DNA from: Bugula neritina
Lineage: Eukaryota > Bryozoa > Gymnolaemata > Cheilostomatida > Bugulidae
Assembly (NCBI GenBank): GCA_964035545.1
Contig: OZ037767.1
Coordinates: forward strand, 21,827,628 to 21,891,627
Direction: 5' to 3'
Length of the DNA: 64,000 nucleotides
The notes beneath the pieces were generated by a model that saw only the letters and a program-made list of their open reading frames with translations, was not told where the DNA came from and ran no database searches. A program made the position numbers and the translations under genes. Each line of letters begins with the position of its first letter. Position 1 is the first letter of the stretch. Shown piece after piece: positions 26,575-37,600 of the stretch.

Positions 26575-29500
26575 TTAATCGTCTCCTGGTATTTCATCAT
26601 TTCCTTTAGTTTCGCTTGTAGAAAAATCAGTTATGGCATCTGTGGAGGCTGACTCATCATTACCTGCGTCAGTATTGACTGACTCATCATTACCTGCGTC
26701 AGTATTGACTGACTCATCATTACCTGCGTCAGTATTGACTGACTCATCATTACCTGCGTCACTGTTGACTGGCTCAGTATTACCTGCATCAGTGTTAACT
26801 GATTCTTCACCATCTGGCTCAGAGCCAGCTGACTTATTCATGGGTGCTTCAACATCGTCTGGCTTAATATCTGTTGGCTCACAAGTTACTCCTGGCTCCA
26901 CTTCAAAATCTCCGCCTTCAACTGCCACCGTTGTCTTATCTGATAGATCAGCAACCTCCTTCACTGCATTCTCCCCCTGTTCAGCATCTTTCCCATCTTC
27001 TTCCACTTCTTCAAGTTCACTTGTTTTATCCATACTCTTGCAGAGTTCTTCTTTATTCGTTGAGTCACCATTTACCTCACCTTCTATTGCTTCTACTTGT
27101 GCCCCCTCTTCTAGATCAGGTGTACTGTGTTCTACTGGAGACTGGTCGAATTCTTTGTCATTCTTTTCCGTCAATGAATCTTTTTCAATAACCTGTATAA
27201 ATTTATGAACATGCTTTATTATTTATCACTGCATTTCCAAGCTTTGGAGTATGCGAATGAATTTTTCATTGATGTTTGGAAAAAGTTGCATCGAATGAAA
27301 CCACAACCGTAAGTTAATGCAAACTGCAACCACAAATTCATCCTTCGGAGCATTCATTCACTAAGCAATGTAGATGCAGTGTATACATTGTAAGTACTCT
27401 TTGCAATATGTATAGAACTTATTTGAAAGAAAACGTTAACAAAAGAATTAAACATGCAAGTTTGATAATTTTACTAGCCATGTTTTTTTTATAAAAATAA
27501 TAGTATGTCACTACCTGGCCATCTACTGCACTATTCTCTGGAGATATCTGTGATGGCTCTATTTCAACGTCTTTCTCTTCATCTACTTTGCCATCCTTTA
27601 AACAGATTATATGAAATTCTCTGAGTTTACACCACAACTTAACAATAGACTATTGGGAAATGATGTGAATAGCAAATAATGCTATTTAATATTTGAATTG
27701 CGAATTCCAATTAAACCTTTTGGAACAACGGCAAACTGATTAATGCAGGGATGCAGACTTTCCATCTGTCTTGATTTAAGTTATAATTTTTAGTTTGCTA
27801 TTTAGGTTTCAGCCTGTTTACTTTATTTTGTCTAAAAATAAATATCTGCTATAGAACCAAAGCTATAGGAAAAGTTCTAGCTGCAAATATTCACCCAAAC
27901 CCGTAACTTGCATCTAGCTCTTACATATTATTATCCTCAAATGCTTTTGTTGAAATACTCATTTAGATGAAGTAATGCAAATGTTCAATAGCACAAGCTC
28001 TTTAATTTTCTTTAATAATTTTAGTTTTTTTAGGGGGGGGGGGGTAGATTTTTTTGGAAAAACATGACTTGTTAATTGTTAAATTTTTCTTATCTAAAAC
28101 GCACTTTTTCAAATTTATTGATTACTGCACTTACTTTGAAATATTATAAAAAATTCAGCTGGCATATGTAAGGGTAAGTATGAAGTACAAGTGCAGATAA
28201 AGAGCCAAAAAGTTATACGTTCTAGCTGCAACCATTACGCTGAGGTTCATGTGTGTGGCATTTACTCAGGCTAGTGACAGAACTTTTATTTAGTATCCGT
28301 TCAACTCTTCAAAAAATTATCAGATTTAAAGCTACGCCCATCAGATACAATTTTTTTTATAATAGCTAAAACTCTCAAGCGTTTTGCACATGTGCAGCAC
28401 AACTGAAAGCCTAGCAGGATGTGAAATTACCAACTATATATTTCACAGTGATAGTTGCACAGATGAGGTGGGAGGGGGAGATATCAACGTTACAGTTGTG
28501 GCTAAGAAACACATGACAGTTAGCAAATTACTGCTTTAGCTTTTAATAGACATGGATAGAAAGGGTGAAGGTTGTGAATGCTATTTAGTGACAAACAGAC
28601 AGACAGGTGGTGAACATATAAGTGCCAGGTAGCAATACTCACTTAGCTGTTCCCTTTTTATGCAACAAAAATAATTGAACAGGTAATTTATTTCAGCAAT
28701 TTTAACCAGTTGGTTCTAATAAACACATCCAGCGATTAGTACGAAAAAATGCTTTCCCAATTTCTATTCCAAAATATATTCTTGTTTAATTCTAACCTGT
28801 TAGATCTAGACTAAATTTAGATCACCAGTATAATTTCAGTATATAAAGAAAGCATTGAAAATGTTATAATGCAAAGACTATGACCATATGATATTCCACC
28901 TACCACGATTGTGGGATTTTCATTTTCCTTGTTCTCAACTACAGTTGGTGCTGGAACTGGCTGAAAGTAGAGTATTTTATACTGTATGCAGTATGACAAG
29001 CTAGCATCTCTGACCCCACGAGAGCTGTGCATTCATACATATCAGAACAGAAGTATTCGGCAACATTCTGTCCTTTATGTCATTCTTGTATTAACTGCAC
29101 TGTACAAATATCTAGGGCATTCGATAGAATACACACTGAGTATTGGGAAAATATTTGTAGCCTACATTCTACATGTATGTACATGTGAGAAACAGTAAGG
29201 GTGTTTAGCAGAAGAACACAAGCTTGTACTGCAGCAATAAACACATTCATACATTTACACTAAAATAACAAAACTGACATCTTCCAAGGGAGTTGAAGGC
29301 TATAATTGCTTTCAAGGTTTTATTGCATTCATTATAACATAAACAGAAAGGCTGTAATAGTAATCTGTGATATGGTTATTAGCAAGAAGCATACACTGCA
29401 CTGGTGCATACTACATTGCACATTACATAGTGCGAGAGAGATTCAAAGCATGTAAAAGTATTTGGCAAGAAAGCTGAGCCTTCAACACTGGCAATTATTT

Positions 29501-32500
29501 GGCTCATGGAGAAAACATACCATCTCAATACTGATTGGTAGGGTTAAAAATCAAAACTAAGCAAAACATGCAGTAAATACAGAAGAAAACACAACACAAC
29601 ACTCAGGTATGCGATGACAGAGTAACATCAACAAGAAAAAGCAACATAACATAAAAAATTAGTGCACAAACACTATAAAATACAATAACAAAAATATGAT
29701 TGGATCACACTTAATACTAGAAAAATATAGCAGCACAGTACAGAAAGAGAAGGCGTGTCCCATTACACAGTCTTAATTGATAAGCGCTAACGAAACACTG
29801 TAGGAGTGTAACTGGTAACTCTAGCAGTAAGTAGAAGTGTAAATGAGCAGGATCACACCATGCGTCTCATCAACTCTGTAATATATAACCAAGAAACATT
29901 GTGATGTGAGTGACTACTAGGCAACTACAAGATGTAACTACAAATCAGTATTAGTTCTACGAGGAAATGCAATCTCTTGCTTATATGAGAGGGTGGAGGG
30001 ACCAGAAATAAGTGAATGGTATGTATTATGTAACCTAAGGGAGCGGCCATGGGCTAGGGGTTAGAGTGTTTGGCTTAGCAAACACGAAACACAAAGTCAT
30101 GGGTTTGAACCACAGCAAAGACAATTGGGGATGTCAGGAAGAGTATCCAGTCATAATTGCTCCTGTGTCCCATCTGGATAAGTCCTTGGCCCGATTTAAA
30201 AAAACCTCTTCCCTCAGGGTTTTTTCACAGAAATAGTGACTATAAACTTGTGCGAGTTTTTATGTATTATGTAACCTACTGTATTACTGACTATGACAAA
30301 GTTCGAATTTTGATAAGGGGTGGATCATGAAATTAATGACTATAATAAAGGGGTGGAAAGATGGGTTGCAAACTGTGATTGTACTGTCAATGTAGAAAAT
30401 GTGATGGAGTGAAAAGTAGGATAAATCATGTTAATGCTCTAACAAAGTTTAATATAAAACATCAGTACAAGATAAGACAAGAAATAACTCAAGAAACATC
30501 ACATATAATGCAGAAATGTCTCCAAGGGTCAAAACTACAACAGCTGATGTATTCATGCAACCTAGCAAATCTTCGCTCTATAGCATGACAACAGATAGCA
30601 GTTCACACCAACTACATAATCAAAGTGAAAACCCAGAACTGGAAGACTAACCATGTTCTTAGGCTTTGCCTGTTTGAAAAACTCCTCCACACAGTTATTT
30701 TCTAGAGAATCCGCAAATGTATCATAGTCCTGCAAGGTATAACTTAACTACTACAATATATGCCACTACATGGATTACTGTATCACATAATATAATATAT
30801 ATATATATATATATGATATGGCACCACAGTATTATAATATATGATATCACAGTATTATAGGATATGACATCACGGTATTATAGGATATGACATCACGGTA
30901 TTATGGGGTGACATCATAGTATTATGAGATGACATCACAGTGTTATGTAACAGGATACAATCACTGTGTTTTCAAGTAGGTGAATTAATTTGTACGGATG
31001 CCCATACAGATGACATTGAAGGAAAACCACACGTTCCTATGCAATCCGTACGAAGTTATTTTCTCTTTACAATTGTGCCAACTGAATTAAAATGGAGATT
31101 TATATGGCCAACTTTGAGTGTGTGTTCATGCCCAATAACAATTTAATTACTGCTTCTGTCCCTATTTTTGCTAGATTAAATTAATTAGATACGCAAACTT
31201 TGAGGCAATTTATTTTAAATTAAAAAATCACAAACCAATGAAAGCATAAAGTATTTTGTGACCGGTAAATGTAAGTTAAATTTTCAAAATGAAAATAGCT
31301 GTCAATCTAATTTTAGCTTGGGTATGCTTTGGCTTACAGAAAAGTTTTATAAATTTAAAATGATTGGTAATTATTTTAAATAATAGTAACCAAGATAAAT
31401 AAAATAATTTAAATTGTTATGGGGCGAAAGGCACTTCAGCATAGGTTGTACCTAATTATTGTTCACATCGAGTAACTATGTAACTAGCCGCCACAATCAC
31501 TGATCTCTGCCTCGGTCACAAAAGGTTTCATTCGATTTAACCGAAGGAACCATTTCCATCATTCGCATATGTTCGATTGAATTTCAGGCTACGGTTTGGC
31601 TTCGATGCAACTAGTTCCATGGGGCAAATGAAAAAATCCCATTCGCATAATGCGATAATGGAAACGTAGTGAATAAAAGTTTGATATTCTCCTAATAGAG
31701 AAGGAGGTTCAACTAAAAGTAACAGAAGTTCAGCAGATGAGTTGGTTAGGAAGCTTACTGATCACAAGACGTCTGAATGAGAAAAGAGCTGAAGATGACT
31801 AAGGATTGTACATATCAGCATGCAGAAACATGGTTCGAGGCGATTACTGTGGCACATATGTAGTTATGATATCACCAATGGCCTTCAAGATATAAACTAA
31901 TGATCCAGCACCAGTGTGCCATAGCAGACCATGCGCTAACCACTAGACAGTGACTGCCTAATCCTTATAATAGCAGTAATTTTATTTATTGTCAATTCTA
32001 ATTGCTAAAAATAATGCATCATTAAATCTTCTCACATTTTGTCACAAAATAAGCAAATGAAAGTAAAATAATTGATTTGAGGTTAGTTGGAAGTTGACAA
32101 AACTAATCAGTATAAAAACACAACAATTACACAATCAACAGATGCCATGCTAGGTAATTCACGACAAACATTATACTCACTCCAACATATTCTTCTCCAT
32201 AGAAGACTTGTGGAGGAAGGGCATTAGGTTGGTCACCCTTAGCTTTTGCATGCTCTCTCATAAACAACCTTCCCTCTTCATTCTCAGGAGCGCTGACATC
32301 TATTGCATCATATTCTATACCTCTGACATCCAAGGCATCGATGATAGTTTGCTGCTTCTTTCGAACCTGCAAAAAACAACCCGAACTACATAATATAAAT
32401 TAATAGACACAACCTGGTAAATTTAAAGTTTCAGGAGCACAGATGTTACACACTGCAACTGATTAGTTAAAGCAAATAACAACAAAAGGCAAAAAGGTTG

Positions 32501-32848
32501 TCTAATAAATTTCGCTACAAATGTTAAAAGTTGAAAGAGATATCTTAAATTTATACCTCAAGTGAGTTAAGTCACTACAACAAAAAATTAGGCATCCTAG
32601 TCAATAAAAGCTCAATTCATAATGATTGAATGGATCATTTACAACCAGCAATTGCAAAATATAGCAACATATCTACAAGCAAACAGTTACACGCTTCTCA
32701 TTATTAAGCTAGAAAGTAAACCTAAGGCTAAGTTATTTTTATAATTTAAATTTATTTTAGCCAAACTGCAAGAAACTAGAAAGTAAATTAAACTTACTGC
32801 ATTATTGCTTGAAATAGAAGTCATGTACACTTTGAGTTTGTGTACCAT
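26575..32848 (-). CDS. SH3BGR: SH3 domain-binding glutamic acid-rich (SH3BGR)-like protein
   Basis: Small thioredoxin-fold adaptor family; no catalytic CxxC is seen, and the family is thought to act in protein interaction rather than redox. Exons in transcript order: 32848-32798, 32366-32181, 30729-30652, 28960-28904, 27595-27515, 27192-26575; all junctions phase 0, total 356 residues. Residues 1-105 are the conserved fold: MVHKLKVYMTSISSNNAVRK, then GIEYDAIDVS, LPPQVFYGEEYVGDYDTFAD, and FFKQAKPKN. The rest is a low-complexity acidic tail, much longer than in 93-114 residue SH3BGRL proteins, resembling full SH3BGR. Residues of the last exon contain five copies of a decapeptide NTDAGNDESV. The start is the ATG directly before the family's conserved first strand. 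Short exons in the tail make alternative splicing possible without frame change, since every exon is a multiple of three. Confidence 0.9.
26640..26800 (-). repeat. 30-bp coding minisatellite in the SH3BGR tail
   Basis: Five units of 30 bases encoding the acidic decapeptide NTDAGNDESV. Units 26660-26750 are nearly identical at DNA level, including synonymous sites, so the expansion is recent. Because the unit is a multiple of three, copy-number change keeps the frame. Confidence 0.9.
27251..27360 (-). repeat. Dispersed short repeat, family B copy 1
   Basis: On the - strand it contains AATTTGTGGTTGCAGTTTGC, GGTTGTGGTTTCATTCGATG and AATGAAAAATTCATTCGCAT, collinear with 56512-56632 (+) and in part 31527-31680. 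It lies in the last SH3BGR intron. Confidence 0.65.
30038..30260 (+). mobile_element. tRNA-derived SINE, copy 1, with 18-bp target-site duplication
   Basis: The head GGGAGCGGCCATGGGCTAGG has tRNA-like box A (GGGCTAGGGGTTAGAG), box B is GGGTTTGAACC, and a non-tRNA body includes TCAGGAAGAGTATCCAGTCA and CATAATTGCTCCTGTG. It ends in a T-rich tail. The 18-base duplication TATGTATTATGTAACCTA flanks it exactly (30020-30037 and 30261-30278). Two more copies occur at 35369-35592 and 40576-40793 on the other strand. Confidence 0.9.
30796..30945 (+). repeat. TA run and 22-bp minisatellite
   Basis: A (TA)n tract is followed by about six units of ATATGACATCACGGTATTAT-type sequence, in the SH3BGR intron upstream (in transcript sense) of exon 30729-30652. 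Confidence 0.8.
31527..31680 (+). repeat. Dispersed short repeat, family B copy 2
   Basis: The ends are imperfect inverted repeats (CATTTCCATCATTCGCATA against the complement of TGCGATAATGGAAACG). Its right part AAATGAAAAAATCCCATTCG matches the ends of the copies at 27251 and 56512. Confidence 0.55.
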
Positions 32849-34603
32849 TGTGATTGTGAATGTAATACTAATTGATGATTAGAAAATCGAATGCCAGAAA
32901 TTCAACTCTGACTTTCAGACCGGGACCCGGACTTTTGGAGTTGAGATGAAGTTAGGTAGTGAGCCGCAGTCAAGTCAGTATGAGTATGAGTGATACTGGT
33001 AGATATCAAAGTGATTAAAAATAAGTGGAAATTCTCATCAACAATTGAGTTACTGTTAGGTTTGGTTAACCTCAGTCTAAACTCTAAAGAATCCGAAAAA
33101 CAGTGAAAAATAGGTTTTCTAGACCTTGAAAAATAATGGTCAGGCAGCAAAGCAACAGGAAATACAAAATAAAAGTTTAAAGCGACTTCCGCTACGTCAT
33201 AGAAACTCGCTAGCGAAGATGAGCATAAATTTATCCGTTCTATTTTCTCTATATGACTAATGAAAAATTAGCGGCGCATGCTGAAGATTTTATGCGAGAA
33301 AAAATCTGCGATGAGCAAGAACTCAGCTTACAACGCAAACAAATAAAAATAGTCAATGTTATCTATTAAGTTATCTCCTGTAGCAAAGATGTTGCTTGGC
33401 GCTACAACAACGTAATATGCATTGGCACTCGCAATGCTTAGCTCAAAAGGTACATCGTTATGCAATTAGACAAATGTTAATGTCATAGCTAGAGTTTGAA
33501 ACCAAAGTCAATTCTAGATCTAAACTACTGAGCCGAGAATTCGCTAATGAGAAAAAAAGTTATAACTTATCATATATAATTCCTTAACTGCTAAAATTAA
33601 ATTAGCCAACACCAACAGTATGACTATCACTATGACTATGGCGATTAGTATGACTCATAGTAGCACTAACAATTACTCAAGCTGTAATTACTGCTTTACT
33701 CAAGCTGAAGCAGTCATGCTAATTAGTGACTATCAGCATCTATTTTATTTTTTATTGTTACTACTATTACTACTAGTAATAAATAATATTGCATTAATAA
33801 TCGCAATGGATTAAAATTTTGATACTAATAATAACACTAACAGTCATAGCAAAATCAGTACTTTATACTACTACTAATGAGAACACTTATAGTAATACTA
33901 ACAGCAGTAGCAATGCCAATATTCATACTCATAGTGATAGTAATAAAAGCTAAATAGCTGTAGAGTGTAGAACATACATTCATGTTTTATTATATTATCT
34001 AAAATTATATTTAGTGAAGTAAGAATCACTAATAATTAATATATATAATATGCAACTTGAACCTAAAATTAAATGATGGATACATTTTTTGATGCTTATT
34101 AGTGACACCTTGATACTGATAGTAAACAGAATGCAAAATAGAGCATAATCAACTTTAATACATATGTATGTATAAATGACATAATTTTGTTGAACTTTAT
34201 ACGAGTACCTTTGGCTTTATGTTTGCTAGAGTTTGACATTTTGCAGTAACAGCTTTAACAGTTTTTTCAACTTTTCAATTCAAGTAGCCTGTTTGTTTAC
34301 AGTTTGCCAGCCAATATATTGTTTTGCTTCATACTGTGCCACATATCTCAAAGCTCTGCGTTTTTTCAAGACATTCTTCTTGCACTTGAATGGATTTTGT
34401 AATTTCAAACAGCATGTTATTGTTCTAATATATCTAATGCTAACTAATTTAAATAATTTTGTTTACATTTTCTCCTTTAAAAGCCTTTAAAAAATTGAAT
34501 TTATTTTAAAATTTGAATTTTTCAGTTTAAAAAAGGTTATCATTTTTTGTCTATTTGCAGTGAAATTGCAATATGGTTCTGCTCGATGACCTAATTTTTG
34601 GTA
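32849..34603. other. Divergent intergenic region between SH3BGR and LCA5-like genes
   Basis: Head-to-head gene starts 1.75 kb apart; promoters of both must lie here unless upstream non-coding exons exist. Imperfect ACTATG/AGTAAT triplet-like simple sequence occupies 33610-33960. No TATA box can be assigned with confidence. 34561 follows a TTTGCAG acceptor, so an upstream 5' untranslated exon of the LCA5-like gene probably lies in or left of this region. Confidence 0.5.
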
Positions 34604-34611
34604 ATGAATAG
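34573..34611 (+). CDS. Upstream ORF overlapping the LCA5-like start codon
   Basis: A 12-codon ORF (MVLLDDLIFGNE) begins at the first ATG after the acceptor at 34560 and stops at 34609-34611, overlapping the main ATG at 34604 in another frame. If the exon starts at 34561, scanning ribosomes meet this ATG first; re-initiation would need a short step back. Whether it is translated cannot be told from sequence. Confidence 0.4.
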   Translation: MVLLDDLIFGNE

Positions 34612-37600
34612 TCCTAGTCCAATGTCAGACCTCTATGATGACAATGACTTTGACCCAGTCACTCCTAGTGATTCAGACGATGAAAAAGATAGGCCTTTGA
34701 CAGAGCCATTAAACTCCACACCTCACCTGGATAAAGCTAGATCATTAAACAACAATAGCGATAATCACGACCAATACAATGATGGAAAGTACAACGACTC
34801 TTCTATCAAAATAACTCGGAAAATTGATGAGTCGCGTGAAGGTAGCGAGAGCGGTGGAACTACTAGGGGCAAAAGTCCTAGCAATTCTATTTCAAGCTAC
34901 AGTCATACTGATTACAAAGCTTCTGTTAGAGATGGTAATTTCTCAACACATATAGAATATGGTGGTCATGATTCTAGTAGTGTTATAGACACTAATAAAC
35001 CTACTAATATTGCCAGTCCTTTGCTCAATGGAAAACTCAGTAGATTCAGTGGTAGGAATTCTCGGGCACATTCACAAGGAGCTTATCCAGCCAAGGATGA
35101 TGATTATGCTGACGATTTTGATAATGATGATTATCTAAGTGATTTTGAAGATCAGCCAAAGAGTAGAAAATCTTATTCTGATGATATACAGGAAAACAAT
35201 AATAGGAAAGATGTCTCCAACACTGTGCAAGAGAAGGAGGCCATAGTATCAAGTTTTCAGCAGCATCATCGAGAAAAAAGTCATGTGAAGATTAGTAGCA
35301 ACCCGTATGCTGCCAGTCGCCAGTCAATCCTGTCCAGTAAGTTTTTCATCTGACATAAATCAAAATATACAAACTCATTTAAGTTTATAGTCGCCATTCC
35401 TGTGAAAAACCCCTGATGGAAAGGGTTTTTGTTTAATCGGGCTAAGGACTTATTCGGATGGGGCACAGGAGCAATTATGACTAGATGCTCTTTCTAACAT
35501 CACTAGTGGCCTTTGTCGGGGTTTGGACCCATGACTTCATGTATAGGTCTACTAGGCAAACGCTCTAACCCCTAGACCACAGCTGCTCCCGGCATGAATC
35601 AAAATATGACTATTCAGAAACTATTGCAAAAACTTTATCACTAATTTTGGCATCTAAATTTAGAAACAAGTTTATTTTTAAAGTTGCTATATTTATGGGC
35701 AAGTAGGTCTGATTATTGTATGTTGTTTTACAGAAAAAGGCAGCAGAAATACCACAGCTAACCGAAAGTTATATTCTCACTTGAACAGCTATTCTCGTCA
35801 GTCTAGAATCCCCTCTGCTCTCCACGTCAATGTTGACCATCTGAGGGTTAGTGGAGTCTTTCACTAGAGGCAGATTATCACATCTCGGTTTAGGAAGTTC
35901 TAGCTGAAGCTAGCAAGAACATTAACATTGTGTACTAATTTTAAATACTTTTCAATAGGATTTTAGTGTCAGAAGTTAATGCTTGTGAACTTGTCATCTC
36001 TGTTTTCTAATATATGGTTTTTTCAACATCCTTTACTTTTTAATGTCAATATTTTATTTTATAATTCATTTTATTACTAGAGAGATATAACAGAAATAAC
36101 TGATGAAATTGAAAATCTGAAAATAGAAAACAAAGCTTTAAAAAGAAACAACACTTTGCTAACTCGTCAATTAGAGAAAAAAGAGAAAGAAGAGATAGAA
36201 ATGCCAAATCTTTATGACAAACAGACTAAAGAGCTGAAGGCGTTGAAAGATCACCTCAAGTATTTGCAATATATTTATAATAAAAAGTAGCACTAAAAAT
36301 ATCTAAATAATTTTTTAATTTCAGTTGTTCTGTATTTTTGTAAACATGTTAATCCTGAGGAGCGCCGAGTAAATACACGCATACATTGGTTGTCAAAAGA
36401 AAACTTAGAATTCTCATAAAAAGAAAGACTCCTTTTGTATGGCTTTTCTGAGTAATAAATGCAGACCTCTTGTCCTAAATGAAATCTTATAGCACCTACA
36501 GCTTTTATATAAAAACAATTTTAGTATTAATTACATATGACATGTTTTCTTTTTGTTATTTTTATTGTTAAAAAGTTGTTAGATGTGCTATTGTGACAGC
36601 CACCTTTACCACTTCAATGTGGTAGTTGTAGTTCTTGCTGTTGTGTATCGTAAGACATAGATATAGTAAACTTCTGTTTTCACTATACTTGTTATTACTA
36701 AAACATGTGTATGCCATCTTTTGGACTACTTCACAAAAATAGTGCATATATAGCATCGAGTTTCATGATGTAGGCGCAGCAAGGAGAGGTATGAGAAAGC
36801 TGATGATAGATTGAGAATAGTTGAGAGAGAACTAAGGCAATCACAAAAAGAAGAGAAACATCTAGAAGCTATTGCAGAAGAAGAAGACCTGAAAGAAAGA
36901 AGTAGACTCCGCAAGCAACTGGAAAGAATTGTTATCTTGTCGGATGAAGCTGACCAACGAATTACAGTTTAGTTGTAGTGTTTAGATTACCCAGTGGTTC
37001 ATGTAGTTCATGTAGCACGCCTGCTTGCAAGCTAAAGGTCTCCGGTTTGAATCTCAGTGAGGGCAATTATTTTTAAATTAGTTATTGAAAGCTTTTAATA
37101 CCTGCAACTTGTAAGTGCCAAGTAAAAAGTCTTGGTGATAAAAAATTAAATGAAAAATAAAAGTGGTTGGGTTTTCTCAATTATGTTTGAGGCTTATTTA
37201 ACTAACTGCTGTTGAAATGCTAATATATTGACAGCACTTTATTGGCCATTTTCTTGTCATTTCTTCCAACCACCTTTTCAGTCTGATTATTATCTATTAT
37301 TAGAGCATAGAAAATGTTGCTAGCATATTTATTGCTTTGAAAGTATATTTTGTATAAATGATTTGATTAGCAACTGGAGAAATATGCAGAGAATTTGGAG
37401 AAATGCCATGAAAGTGAAATGTCAGCAGAGAATGAAAAGCACCGACAGACACTTGCCATGTTTCATGAGCTGACAGAGCAGTCACAGCAGCTTAAACAAA
37501 CGATCCAGGTATGCCTCAGACTATATTACACAATCATATATACCTCAGACTATATTACATAATCATATATACCTCAGACTATATTACATAATCATGTATA

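Noticed and set aside
26640-26800. CRISPR-like direct repeats of 30 bases
   Set aside because: No unique spacers; units abut and are coding. The window is eukaryotic.
26633-27208. 191-codon + strand open frame opposite the SH3BGR last exon
   Set aside because: Antisense shadow of the repetitive acidic tail; no splice or start support.
34233-34490. 85-codon + strand open frame before the LCA5-like gene
   Set aside because: Phe/Cys-rich translation of T-rich sequence; no homology and no splice support.
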